A DNA stretch of 64,000 nucleotides, taken from Sciurus carolinensis. Its lineage: Eukaryota > Chordata > Mammalia > Rodentia > Sciuridae. The translations under genes were made by a program, and so were the position numbers. Location of the stretch: the NCBI RefSeq assembly GCF_902686445.1, contig NC_062221.1, positions 39,944,575-40,008,574 of the forward strand. The letters run 5' to 3'. Positions 11,211-21,929 of this stretch are shown here, piece by piece; position 1 is the stretch's first letter; the number at the start of each line of letters is the position of its first letter. The notes beneath the pieces were generated by a model. The model saw nothing but the letters and a program-made list of their open reading frames with translations, did not search any database and was not told where the DNA came from.

Positions 11211-11800
11211 ATAAAAATAGGCAAATGAGATCACATCAAACCAAGAAGCTTCTGCACAACAAAAGAATCAATCAACAGGATTCAGAGATAACATACAGAA
11301 TGGGAGAGAATATTTGCAAATGGTGCATATAACAAGATTTTGACTTCCAGAATATATAAATAACTTGAAGAGATAAACATCAAAAAACAAAGGAAAAAAA
11401 AACAATTAAAACGGGCTAAAGAATGAAAAAGACACTTCTCAAAAGAAGAAATAAAACTGGCCAATAAATACATAAGATAAATCAATTTCACTAATAATCA
11501 GGCAGATGAAAATAAAAACCACAACAAGATGTCTTCTCACCCTAGTTAGAATGGCCATAACATTATAAAGACAAGAAAAGAATGGTATGAAGAAATGGAA
11601 GCACTTATACACTATTGGTGGGCATATAAATTAGTATAGTCATTGTGAGAAACAGTATGGAGATGCCTCAGAAAACTAAAAAAAAAAAAAAAAAAACTAC
11701 CATTAGATCTGGCACTTCCTCTACTGCATATGTACCCAAAGGAGTAGAAATCTTTATACCAAAATGATACTTGCACTTTGATGTTTATTGCAGCCCTATT
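11211..11800 (+). mobile_element. L1 ORF2 fragment, left of the provirus (part 1)
   Basis: Landmarks in order are 'caaaccaagaagcttctgca', 'gggagagaatatttgca', 'aatatataaataact', 'gatgaaaataaaaacca' and 'catatgtacccaaagga', ending 'tttattgcagccctatt'. This is late L1 ORF2. It stops at a MaLR insertion and continues at 14,052. An A20 run lies near 11,677-11,696. The flanks 'aaaaaccatatcagaa' (11,195-11,210) and 'aaaaagcactaccagaa' (14,484-14,500) look like a decayed target-site duplication of this L1. Confidence 0.8.
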
Positions 11801-12253
11801 GGATTAGTTGGCTTTTCATTGCTGTGACCAAAATATCTTAAAACATCTTAGAAGAGAAAAATTTATTTTGGTGCATGACTTCAGAGGTTTAGTCCACAGG
11901 AAGTCAACTCTGTTGCTCTGGGCCCAATGTGAGGTAGCCCATCACGGTGGAAGAGCATGGTGGAAGAGTGCCAAAGGGCATGGTGGAGGAGTGCCAAAGG
12001 TCACGGTGGAGGAGCACTGCTCCACTCATGGAAGCCAGGAAGCAGGGAAGGGGGACAGGATTACAGGGCATGCCCCTAGTGACCCACTTCCTCTAGCTGT
12101 ATCCTACCTACCTACAGCTACCACCCAGTCAATCCATTCAAATTAGGATGAACTGATTAAGTTATATCTTTCAGAATCCCATCATTTTCCCTCTGAACAT
12201 TCCTACATTAACGCAGAAGCTTTTGGAGGACACTTAACATCCAAACCATAATA
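11801..12253 (-). repeat. 3' LTR of the MaLR provirus (full length, about 453 bp)
   Basis: On the plus strand it begins near 'ttggcttttcattgctgtga' and ends 'catccaaaccataata', the reverse complement of TATTATGG. It shares its layout with the reverse-oriented LTR at 16,190-16,626. It contains a 23-bp tandem repeat at 11,955-12,000 that is absent from the other LTR of the same provirus. Confidence 0.85.
11955..12014. repeat. 23-bp tandem repeat inside the LTR
   Basis: Unit 1 (11,955-11,977) and unit 2 (11,978-12,000) are 23 bases each and differ at one position ('gcatggtggaagagtg' against 'gcatggtggaggagtg'). A partial third unit begins at 12,001 ('tcacggtggaggag'). Confidence 0.85.
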
Positions 12254-13743
12254 TTCCACCCCGACCCCCAAAAGTTCATGATGCAAAATGAATTTAGTTA
12301 GTCTCCAAGAGCCTCCATAATCTTAGTACTTAGTACTTCCAGCATTGCCCAAAGGTTCAAGTCCAAATCCTCATCTGAGACTCAAAGTAAAGTCTTGACT
12401 CTGGGCCCAAGTAAAGAACAAAAGCAAGTTCCATACATCCAATATACAGTGGCACAGAGTAAACATTCCCATTCCAAAAAGGAGGAATAGTGGCATAGAA
12501 GGAAGGGATGGAACCGAAGAAGACTGAAACCCAACAGAGCAGACAGATAGCATAGCTGTGCTTACGTCATCTAGGACACATGTTTAGGTGTGTTATGCGA
12601 AGTATTTGAGTAGTCCAACCACTTTGATCTTGCCAGTTATAGTACACAGGCCTCTCTTTTAGCCTAAATCTCTCTGCAGCCCCAGCTTTTCTTTGCAGAC
12701 AGTTTACATTACTGGCATCTCTTAATTCCTGGGGTCTTCATTCCAGCTTTTTTTGGCCTTTGCGGCTTCATACATATCACTCTCTCAGGGGTCATCCTGC
12801 AGGGACTCTGACACAGATACACTTTACCTAGCCTCCCGAGCTTTCTTCTGAAATCTTGGTGAAAGCCTCCATGGTCCCCAACTCCTGCGTCCTACATTCC
12901 TACAGAACCAGCATTATGTGGATGATGCCAAGGTCTACCACCAGCTCACCCATAACAAGGACCCTGGGGATCATGGCTGCAGTGACCTCTGAGTACCCGC
13001 CGTGGTGTCTGAACTGAGCATGTTAAAAAAACTTCCTGCTGTGGATCCCTACACAAACAGGTCACCAAAATGATTTCTTCTCAAAGGAATTTTCCTTTTT
13101 ATATCCTTGAACCTACAATGGGTGTGATCTTACAAATTCCTGTGTTGGTCTCAAACCATCTTTCCTATTGTCTCTATAAAAAGTATTTGCAGTCTCTTTA
13201 GTGGCTGTAATCTCTTCAACAACCACAACTCTCTTGGCCCCAGTTTTATACCCACTTTTCTGGTCAAACTACAAGTTTTAAAACTCTATTAGCTCTTCCT
13301 TCTGCTCCCCATTCTCATAGTAAGCCTGGCTAAAATCTGCCAGCAGTATTCATGTCACTGCCTGAATGCTATGCTGCCTCAAAATTTCTTCCACCAAGTG
13401 ATTTAGCTCCTCACCTTTGAATTCAGCCTCACACAAGTCTCAGACAAGGTAAAAATGTAGACAAATTATTTGTCAGAATGTAACATGAGTGTCCTCTAGT
13501 CCCATTCCCAAAATAATCATCATTTCCTTCTGAAACCTCATGAGCACAGTCTTTGTTGCCTGCATTCTGGTCTTCTGAGATTCTGCCAGAATCACCCATT
13601 AAGCTCTGCTTACAAAATTCTAAGACTTCATTAGCTTTCATCTCCAAATATTTCCAAATTCCTCCTGCAAACCAGACCCAAAGACTTCTGAATCACATGG
13701 TCAGATTAATCACAACAATGACCCCACTTCTGGTACCAATTTC
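12254..13743 (-). repeat. MaLR internal region (gag-like remnant)
   Basis: A C-rich stretch at 12,256-12,270 on the plus strand (purine-rich on the minus strand) lies next to the 3' LTR, where a polypurine tract is expected. The body holds only short broken frames on the minus strand, for example 13,429-13,647. I therefore annotate no protein. Retention of about 1.5 kb between LTRs makes this the only non-solo LTR element I see in the window. Confidence 0.7.
13719..13740 (-). promoter_or_regulatory. Primer-binding-site-like sequence (tRNA-Leu type)
   Basis: Immediately inside the 5' LTR, the minus strand reads TTGGTACCAGAAGTGGGG. ERVL/MaLR elements carry a tRNA-Leu-matching primer site of the form TGGTACCAGRAGTGGG at this position. 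The spacing of a few bases from the LTR edge fits. Confidence 0.7.
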
Positions 13744-14046
13744 TGTGTTAGCTTTTCATTGCTGTGACCAAAATATCAGACAATAACAACTTAGAGAAGG
13801 AGAAGTTTATTTTTCTTCTTGGTTTTAGAGGTTTTCTCCATGATGGGCTGACTCGATTGCTCAGAGCCCAAATGTTATGCAGCACATCATGGTGGAAGAA
13901 TGTAGTGGAGGAGCACTGCTCTATTTATGGCTAGCAGGAAGCAGATAAGCTGAGAGGGAATGGGGTCACAGGGAAAATGTGCCTTTCCAGGGCATGATTT
14001 CACCTCCTCCAGTCAAGCAGGACATCTCATATTCAAACCATAACAA
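13744..14046 (-). repeat. 5' LTR of the MaLR provirus (internally deleted, about 300 bp)
   Basis: It starts on the plus strand with TGTGTTAGCTTTTCATTG and ends CCATAACA, the reverse complement of TGTTATGG. Compared with its partner it lacks about 150 bp: the sequence jumps from 'cacctcctccagtcaag' to 'gacatctcatattcaaacc'. Divergence from its partner is visibly high, so the insertion is old. Confidence 0.8.
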
Positions 14047-14051
14047 CTATT

Positions 14052-14485
14052 CGCCACAGCCAAAATATATAATCAGCCCAGGTGCCCTTTGGTATATAAG
14101 TCAATAAAGAAAATGTGGTATATTTACACAATAGAATACAATTCCATCATTAAAAAAGAAGTAAATCCAGACATTTTCAGCAGCATGGATGCATTATATT
14201 GAGTTAAAAAAAACAGACACAGGAAAAGTGCCACAAGTTCTCATTCATTAAAGGATTAGTAGAAGCACAAAATGGAATAATGGTCATTAGATATGAAGAA
14301 GGTGAAGAGAGATGGGAGACAGGAAGAAATAATGAGGGACTTTAAAGGATTGGGAAGAGGTAAGAGAGTCCAAGGTTTGAAGAAGGATGGGTAGACACAA
14401 TTAATGCATGATGTATAACATGCATGGAAATACCACAGTGAATTCATCCGTTTGTACAATTAATATGTGTTAATAATTATTTTAA
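14052..14485 (+). mobile_element. L1 ORF2 end and 3' UTR, right of the provirus (part 2)
   Basis: Continues directly from 11,800. The join '...gcagccctatt' + 'cgccacagccaaaatat' is normal late L1 ORF2, followed by 'aggtgccctttgg', 'aagaaaatgtggtatattta', 'agcagcatggatgca' and an L1M-like 3' UTR ending near 14,480 ('aataattattttaaaaa'). Confidence 0.8.
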
Positions 14486-15655
14486 AAAGCACTACCAGAA
14501 GTATGCCTTTGGTGAACTCTTTAATATACCAAAAGAGGTTGAAGGGGAAAAAATTAGTGAACTTCAAGATAGGTAAATAGAAACTTCCTAATCTGAAAAG
14601 CAAAAAGAGAAAAGGGTGGGAATACAAAGCCAGAAAGGAACATCCAAGAACTGTGGGAAATTTTGAAAACTTAATAACACACATATTTCTCCAGAAGGAG
14701 AAAAAAAGAGAAAGAAATGTAAGCAGAAGAAATACTTGAAGTAAAAAAATGACTGATAGTTTTACAAAATTAATGACTCAAAATTAGATTCATCAATCAG
14801 GATAAATAATAGTAACTGTATGATTGGTGTTGCTCAGTGGTAAAGCATGTCCTCAGCATGCATGAGACCCTAGGTTCAATCCCTAGCACCACATAAATAA
14901 AGAACAAATATAAGTTTGTATATCATATTCAAACAGCAGGAAACTAAAGAGAAGGAGAAAATCTTAAAAGATGTCATAGGCAGGGAAAACAACTTTACTT
15001 ATGGAGGAACAAGGATGAAAATCCACAGTGAATTTTTCTTCAGAAGCTATGCAAACAGGAGTTATGTAAAGTGAAAATTTTAAGGCACTGGGAGAACAAA
15101 ACCATTAACCTTGAATTCTATATTCACCACAATTATTCTTCGAAAGTGAAAGAGGTATAAAGAATTTCTCAGACAAATAAAACTTAAGGTATCTATCATG
15201 ACAACATCTACCATGGAAGAAATGATAAAAGTTGTTCTTCAGGGAGAAGGAAACTTATGTAAGTCAGAAACTTAGACCAACATCAGGAAACAACATTGGA
15301 GAAGGAATTAATGAAGAGAAGATAAAATCTTTTATTTTCCTTAGTCTTAATTTACCTAAAAGATAACTGTTTATTTTTTACTAAAATATGCATAACTATA
15401 GTAATGTGGTAAGATATATATCATAACATATGGGAAAGTTAAATGAATTAAAGCAATATCATTGGAAATGGAAAAAAGAACTGAGAATAACTACTTATAA
15501 GATGTCTGCACTACATATAAAACAGTGTAGTGTTATTTGAAGGGAACCTGGATTAATTTCAAATGTATATTGCAATTCTAGAAAAGTGTGGAGATAAAAT
15601 GGAATCATACAAAATTCTCAAACTAGAGGGAAAGGGATTAAATCATCAGTGTAAA
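14486..15655 (+). mobile_element. Ancient L1 (L1M-type), ORF1 region and inter-ORF spacer, part 2
   Basis: Resumes the element left at 11,210: 'attagtgaacttcaagatag', then 'ccagaaggagaaaaaaagag' (mid ORF1). The C-terminal ORF1 words 'aagaatttctcagacaaata' and 'agttgttcttcagg' follow near 15,160-15,245. The spacer before ORF2 ('tgttatttgaaggg', 'gataaaatggaatcatac') runs to about 15,640. An ID SINE interrupts it at 14,823-14,910. All frames are broken. Confidence 0.65.
14823..14910 (+). mobile_element. ID SINE inserted in the ancient L1
   Basis: A tRNA-derived ID unit: 'tggtgttgctcagtggtaaa' gives the A-box region, and 'aggttcaatccctagcacc' the B-box region. A short A-rich tail follows ('acataaataaagaacaaata'). 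The B box has TTCAATCC instead of TTCGATCC, so the promoter is decayed. Confidence 0.8.
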
Positions 15656-16189
15656 CAATTCAAAATAACCAAATTACGGAATCAAGCCAGATGCCCATCA
15701 ACAGATGACTGGATCAAGAAAATGTGGTATGTCTATTCGGTCATAAAGAAGAATGAAATTTGCTGGTATATGGATGGAAATGGAGAAAATCATGCTAAGT
15801 CAAATAAACCAAACTCAGAAAATCAAGAGCCAAATGTTTTCTCTCATATGTGGACGCTAGAGTCAAATAAGGGAAAGAAGTTGGCAGGTAAGGAGATTGG
15901 ATATCATAAACTTAAGGTGGATCAGTAGAGAAGACGATGGAGAAGAGAGGGAGTGAGGGAGGAAAGAAGGAAAAGGGGTAAAAATATGGAATGAATTAAG
16001 CAATAGCATGTTACATACATATATAAATGTCCCAAAAAGAATTTTACCCATACATATATATATATGTATATACACACACATATAATAGCAATCAAAAATA
16101 AATTAAGAGTGAAAGGAAAATCAATAGGGAAGAGGAGAAACAACAGGAGGACTGAGGAAGGGAGGGAAGTGGGGTTAGGAATGGGGATT
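15656..16189 (+). mobile_element. 5'-truncated L1, ORF2 end and 3' UTR (part 1)
   Basis: Starts within late ORF2 ('caattcaaaataaccaaatt', 'agatgcccatcaacagatga', 'atcaagaaaatgtggtatg'). Continues through 'catgctaagtcaaataa' into a G/A-rich 3' UTR, with a TA/CA microsatellite near 16,048-16,084. It is interrupted at 16,190 by an LTR and resumes at 16,632. Flanking words AATCATCAGTGTAAA (15,641-15,655) and AATTACCAGTGCAAA (16,717-16,731) match at 12 of 15 positions, a decayed target-site duplication that defines the whole L1 insertion. Confidence 0.8.
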
Positions 16190-16626
16190 TTTCTTAGTTT
16201 TTTCAATGCTGTGACTAAAGCATCTAACCAGAGCAACTGTAGAGGATGAAAAGTTTATTTTGGGCTCGTAGTTTCAGAAGTCTCAGTCCACAGACATCAG
16301 GTTCCATTCCTCAGGGCTAGAGGTGAGACTGAACATCAGGGAGGAAAAGTGTGGCAGAGAGAAACAGCTCACATGATGATCAGGAAGCGGGAAGAGAGAT
16401 CTCCACTCATCACATACAAATATATACTCCAAAGCCAGGCCCCCAATGGCCCACCTCCCCCAGTTACACTCCACCTGCCTCCAGTTACCACTCAGTTAAT
16501 CCCATCAGGGGGATTGATTCACTGATTAGTTTAAGGCTCTCACAACCCAATCATTTTCCCTCTGAACCCTCTCATATTGTCTTACACATGAGCTTTAGGG
16601 GGACACCTCACATCCAAACCGTAACA
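16190..16626 (-). mobile_element. MaLR-type solo LTR, reverse orientation (copy 2), with GGATT target duplication
   Basis: The reverse complement of the family seen at 3,020, 27,453 and 58,219: 'aaaagtttattttgggctcg', 'cagacatcaggttccatt', 'ccccaatggcccacctcc', 'cccaatcattttccctctga' and 'acatccaaaccgtaaca'. GGATT occurs immediately outside both ends (16,185-16,189 and 16,627-16,631). Its poly(A) signal region and 'cacatgatgatcagg' box are intact enough to show the orientation. Confidence 0.85.
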
Positions 16627-16631
16627 GGATT

Positions 16632-16716
16632 GAAATCAAATTCATTGCATGTACTATGTTATCAAACTGAACCCAAATACTATGTATAATTATAATACTC
16701 TAAAAATAAAAAGAAA
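16632..16716 (+). mobile_element. L1 3' end (part 2, right of the solo LTR)
   Basis: Reads 'caaattcattgcatgtact', 'atcaaactgaacccaaatac' and 'actctaaaaataaaaag', the terminal part of the L1 interrupted at 16,189, ending in its A-rich tail. Confidence 0.7.
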
Positions 16717-16717
16717 A

Positions 16718-17690
16718 ATTACCAGTGCAAAAATGGAGAACAGTGACAACATGGTAGCTACTAATCTAACTAGATCAATAAACATTTTAAAGATGAAGGG
16801 TCTTCATACACCAACTAAAAGAGGATTGTCTGAGTAGTTTTTTTTTAAGACACTACTATATGTGATCTACTTGAAAATAATTGTGATTACATTAACACAG
16901 ATTGGTTAAAAAAAGGGGGATGGAGAGAGATATGCCATGGTAACACTAATCAAAATAAAGCTAAAATAGTTACATTAATTTCAAGTGAAGCCACCTTCAG
17001 AACAGAGAAAATTGTTTTCTTTATAGAAAACTTTACATTGTCTATTATCTTAGAATACAGAATTAATTCTTAATCTGTGTACAATTAACAATAATCAAAA
17101 TCCATGAGACAAAACCTACTGCAAGGATAAACAGACATATCCACTCATAAGATAGAAAACTTCACCACACTTCTGTCAGTAATTGATAATTCAAACAGGC
17201 AAAAAGTATGTAAAGTTGGCTTGAACCTCACCATCCACCAGCAGAATCTAATTGTCATCAATAGAATACCTCATCCAGCTATGGAATACACATTATTTTC
17301 AAGACTACATGGAAAATTCTCCAAAAGAGACCATATTCTGGACCATAAAATATATCTCAATAAATTTAAAGTTATAGAAATTGTATGAGGATATTCTGTG
17401 ACCACGATGCAATTAAACCAGAAATCAAGAACAGAAAGACTATTGGAAAATTTCAGCATATTTGGAAATTAAAGAACACAACTTATAAGTAACACATGAG
17501 TCAAAGAAGTCTCAAGAGTAGTTAAAAATATTTTGCACTTAGGGAAAATAAAAATAAAATATTGAAAGTGGTGGAATGCAGCAAAAGCAGTGCTTACAGG
17601 AAAATTTCTAGAATGAAATGCATATAATTAAAACAGAAAAAATCCATGTCTTAAGTGAAGGTTGCACATAGTAACTTTCCTCTAATGAAT
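16718..17690 (+). mobile_element. Ancient L1 (L1M-type), ORF2 N-terminal (endonuclease) region, part 3
   Basis: Continues the same ancient L1 after the younger L1. It reads 'gagaacagtgacaacatgg', then 'ctagatcaataaacatttta', 'ggattgtctgagtag', 'gggatggagagagatatgcc', 'aattgtcatcaatagaatac' and 'ctgtgaccacgatgcaatta'. These are successive landmarks of the L1 endonuclease domain ('S-D-H-N-A-I' type motif in the last). It runs out near 17,690. Many stops are present. Confidence 0.7.
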
Positions 17691-17789
17691 AAAGTATGGA
17701 CAGGAGGAGCTGGGAGAATAACTATAACAGATAAATTTCAGTAATGTTCCCTCAGTGTTTCAAGGTTAATATCAACAGTGATGTCCTTT

Positions 17790-17943
17790 TTAAAAGGTAT
17801 CAGTCACTTTGGTGAGGGTCTATCATAATGATCTTAACTTGTTCATCTTCAAAGACCTCATTCTCAAATAAAGTCATATTTACAGGTGTTGAGGATTCTT
17901 ATTTCAAATCTTTGAGGGGAAGAACATAATTCAGTCCATAACA
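17790..17943 (-). mobile_element. MLT-type MaLR LTR remnant
   Basis: 'gatcttaacttgttcatct', 'tctcaaataaagtcatatt', 'acaggtgttgaggattct' and 'aattcagtccataaca' follow the end region of an MLT/MST LTR in reverse complement. It is only about 150 bp and diverged. The 100 bases before it look repetitive too, but I cannot name them. Confidence 0.45.
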
Positions 17944-18550
17944 GACACAGTCTTTGAATTCCAAATGTCTCAGGAGTTCATCTCAGAAGTCACCCTGCTC
18001 ATGGAGTGCCTCATATGATAGTGGTAGAGCTTGGATAGAGCTATTGTTTCCTTCCAGCACTGGAACTTGAGTTTTCTGCAAGGGACCTTGGAATTAAGTA
18101 ATGACAACCCCCTTTCTTGGGCCAATCAGATTTCAGGCTTTATTACATCTGCACTGGCAAAATCATAGATAAAACAGTATGTATAACTTTCAGCTACTTA
18201 TAAAATTGACAACAATGGTAAGTCGAAAGGAGCTTACATGAGACTTCATTTGCATACATTTCTCTTCCCCACTCTCTCCGTCTTTTCTACTTTCAACCAT
18301 ATTTAGCAATCAAAATGTTCAAACGTTTATAAAGCATAGAAACTGATCACTTATAAAGAATTTTTCAAAACCCAATTTAAAGAAATATCATCATCCTGGT
18401 CAAGCCTTTTGAGATAGTATATTGTCATGAGGGGCACAGTCCATGGAGTAGATCTGATAGGTAGACACCTCAATCTATCAGGTATGTAAGTGTGGGCTTT
18501 TCTATCCTTCTCCTGACCTGAAAGCAATAAAATAAGCAAAATAGGTGTGC
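17944..18550. other. Unique non-coding DNA
   Basis: No repeat or coding feature recognised. Short frames such as 18,351-18,539 (-) have no domain. Confidence 0.4.
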
Positions 18551-18554
18551 TAGA

Positions 18555-19555
18555 CAGTATGTTAGATATGACAAGTGCTAAGGAGAAAAAGTAGGTTATG
18601 GAAAATAAACATGAAATAATGGACTATGGAACTTTAGACAGGGTGTCCAGGAATGGTCTCACTGGGGAGGTAACTTTGAAGGACTACAGGGAATGAGGAG
18701 CGCAGATGGGTGACTGTCCCTATGGAAACAACCAATGATGTTCCAGGCAGAGGGATCAGCTAAGTTGAAAGCACTGAGGAAGGAGTATGCCTGGGATATT
18801 TGAGGCCAAGTTAACTAAAGTAGAGAAAGTGGAGAAGAATATTTAGATGAAGTCAGAGAAATATTATGGAACCAGATTATTTAGTTGGTTGTTTAACATA
18901 GTGAGTATTTTGGTTTTCCACATTTCACATCTGAATGATGTGGAAATCCCCATTAAACTTGTTTCCAAAGGAATAATTAACATGAAAATAAAATTTTTAA
19001 TTTTTTTTATTATATGTCACTATTTTGCATAGAGACTAAATTATGGGAATTAAGGCAGAAGCACATAGATTTTTTAGGAGTTACTGCAGCAATTCAGGCA
19101 TGTAATAAAATGATGGTTTAGGCCAGTGGAAGTAGTAGAGTGAGAACAAGGTGTTAATTTTGGATATAGTTTCATGGAGAACAAAGAAAATTTGCTGATA
19201 CAATGAATGGGCAGTGTGAGAAGAAGAGGAGCAAAAAAAATTTTAAGAATAACCTTAAGAAGAATTGAATTTCTATTTAACTGAGATGGGAAAGATGTTA
19301 GAAAGAGAAGTTTATTGGAGAGAGATAGATATGAGATCAGTTTTAAGCATATTAAATTTGAGGTGCCTGTTAGATTTTCAACTGGATATACCAAGTAGTT
19401 TCTTGGACAGAATTAAGTCCAGGGTTCAGAGAAGTATTCTGGGCCAAAGATATAAAATTTCGCATCTTTTCACATAAATTATGAGATGACAAAATGACCT
19501 AGGGAATGTATAAACAGAAAAGAGAAATGGTCCAAAGACTAAGCCCTAGATAATT
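18555..19555 (+). repeat. Ancient mammal-wide interspersed repeat, about 1 kb, class not determined
   Basis: A series of words matches a repeat common across mammals: 'gacaagtgctaaggagaaaa', 'ttccaggcagagggatcagc', 'gaggaaggagtatgcctggg', 'tactgcagcaattcaggcat', 'ttaaatttgaggtgcctgtt', 'ccagggttcagagaag' and 'gtccaaagactaagccct'. The middle (about 18,960-19,050) is disrupted by an AT-rich stretch. I recognise the pattern but cannot state the family name with certainty. Confidence 0.5.
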
Positions 19556-19654
19556 CATCTCTTAACTTTCATTCCTTTTTTGACGTTTCTTCTTGGTATA
19601 TTCTGCAGACTTATCTTTCTCTAACTAATTATTAACAGTTTGCATTGTTCTACT

Positions 19655-20938
19655 GTATATCAAAACTCAAAAAGCTATAGTAATTAAAAGAGTGTGATAT
19701 TGGTTTATAAAGACATGTCAATCAAGGTAGTAGAATCAAGAGCTTATCAACACACTGATGCATATGTAGATATGTGATTTACAACAATGGTGTACTATAA
19801 TAGTGGGGAAATAATGTTCTCAACAAATGATTTGAGTATGCATAGAAAAAATTAAAAATTAAATCTCTACTTTATGTAACAGAGATTAACTCATTGTTAT
19901 GGTAGATTTAAATGTGCAAGGTAAAACAAGTCAGCGTCTAAGAGATAATATAGTAGAATATCATCAAATAAAACTTCTTAGATGGTAACAAAAGCATTAG
20001 CCATAAGAGAAAGATTGATAAATTGGGTGATATATTAAAATTGAACATTTTGTTTTATCAAAATACACCATTAACAAAGTAAAAAGGCAAAATACCAAGA
20101 GGGAAATAATACTTTCAACACAAATTACTGGCAAAAAGCTTGTTTCCTGGTTACACAAAGAACTGCCACATAGGAACAAGAAAAAAGAAGACAAAAAAAA
20201 AAAAAAAAAAGAGAGAGAGAGAACTGAAAAGAACTGAAAAGGACCACACGCACATACACACAATGATTGACAAATGTTTAGTAGGTATACTAAATACATG
20301 AAAAGTTAACCTAAATAGTAATGAGGAAATGCAAATTAAAGCCACCTACAAGAAAGGCTAAATTTTAAAATATTGATAATAAACATTTGGGGGCAATAGG
20401 ATTAAATGTAGCTATAACTCCTTGGAGAGATATATCTAATAAATCTGAAAATGTACTTATGTTGTGTGTACTTATAATTTTACTCTTTAATATATGCCCC
20501 AAATAATGTAGATCATGCATTTCTGGAGGCATGAACAAAAATGTTCATAGCATTATTTACCATAGTCAAAATTGGAAATAATCCAATGTCCTTTAACAGT
20601 GGGATGGTTAAATAACTTGTGGCATACCCATAAAAGGATGGATATAATGTTGAATGAAAAAAGTCAGGAAAAATTTATATATATGTATATATTTTATATA
20701 GTACAAATTTATACATGCTAAAAATAGAAAAAAATGTATTGTTAAACAATGTAGGCTTATATGGTATAAAGGAAAGCAATATAATGTTAATTTTTAAGAG
20801 GGAAAGAGTGATTGACAGAAGGCACAAAGTGACCTTCTGGGCAGTGACAGTGCTTTATTCCATAGTCTTGAGGATAATAACACTTGGTGTTTGCTTTGTA
20901 ACAAATAATGGCATTCTTAAAAAAATGAATTCATGATC
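19655..20938 (+). mobile_element. Ancient L1 (L1M-type), late ORF2 to 3' UTR
   Basis: Landmarks in order: 'caaaaagctatagtaattaa', 'aatcaagagcttatcaacac' region, 'ttctcaacaaatgatttgag', 'ttctctaagagata'-like words near 19,940, 'gaggaaatgcaaattaaag' at 20,323, 'atgttcatagcattattta' near 20,550 and 'aatccaatgtcctttaacag'. The 3' UTR includes 'ctttattccatagtcttgag'. An A20 run with (GA)n sits at about 20,193-20,220. Heavily decayed. Confidence 0.7.
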
Positions 20939-20939
20939 T

Positions 20940-21925
20940 GAAAGATAAGGCAAAGCAAACAGCTACTGTTTTTGTTTGTTTCTTTGCTGTTGTTGCTGTT
21001 ATCGACCCTTTTAAAAGAGCCTATTTACTGCAGGGTCACATCTTATGCTACTTTTGATTTTACTCCTGGGGCAACTTTAGAACTGGGAGAGAACTCTAAC
21101 AGAACAAATTAGAGACACAGAGGGATATTGTCATAGTATACCAAAGAATAGGATAATGATGGGGAAAAGTTTTCAATTCACTTGACAATCTGATTCATTG
21201 GTATTCTGATTGATTTTGGGACCACTCATGAGCCAAAATAGAAACTACTCTGTGATCGATTATTAATATCTATTAATGGACATTTGTTATACTTGTCCTA
21301 AAGTTTAGAGTTCCTAGGAAACAGATTATCTCCAATTCCTGCTGAAAGGTGAGTCTGGAGAGGGAATGGTTCAATTAAGTCAAGGCTTCCACAGAACTCC
21401 CCCATGCTGTGATACAAATTTAGTCTGCATTTTCCTTCTGAATAAAAATAGGGTGTGCATACTGTAGGTGTGAGTGTGTATGCCCTGTTGGGGAGTGGAA
21501 TGTAAGGTGAATGATTTCTCAATAATAGGAAATCATGAAGTGCTTACTCAGCAAAAGAAATGGGATGTAAAAATTGACACAGAACACAAAGATTTTTCTT
21601 AGTATGGTCTTTTTACATTTGTACAACAAAAATAAAACTGGTATCGACTTATGATTTATTGGAAAAATATGAAAATATTGTAAACATCACCAACTTGGAA
21701 GCTGAAGCCTTGGTTTCTAATTTTGGCGATGTCACTAGTTGAGTATGTAAACACATACAGGTCACTTTTTCTCCTTTGTTACTTTTCAAGTAAGCAATCA
21801 GGACAAGATGGCCTTTGCATTTCTTTCTACTCTGATAGTCTATAACTTTGTAATGGAGGTATTTGGATTATGTGGGGAAACACACAGGATCAAGTCTTTG
21901 TGACACATATGTTTCTTGGACTCTA
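20940..21925. other. Unique non-coding DNA
   Basis: A (GTTT)/(TTGC) simple stretch near 20,968-21,000 is the only low-complexity sequence. No gene or named repeat recognised. Confidence 0.4.
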
Positions 21926-21929
21926 GGGT

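Larger units (their letters stand above)
11801..14046 (-). mobile_element. Near-complete MaLR-type provirus (LTR - internal - LTR), minus orientation
   Basis: Two related LTRs bracket an internal region of about 1.5 kb, giving 2.2 kb in all. That is close to the size of gag-only MaLR elements of the MST/THE1 kind. Read on the minus strand, the internal region starts with a tRNA-Leu-like primer site and continues with words shared with MaLR internal sequences ('gtgattctggcagaatctca'). The 5-base word CTATT lies on both sides (11,796-11,800 and 14,047-14,051). Removing the provirus with one copy of CTATT rejoins an L1 reading frame region. Frames inside are short and broken, so it is a dead, old copy. 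MaLR elements are non-autonomous relatives of ERVL that depended on other elements for polymerase. Confidence 0.85.

Noticed and set aside
12371..13786. Short frames within the MaLR internal region
   Set aside because: Short and broken. The element is a decayed non-autonomous provirus, so I annotate the element and no protein.
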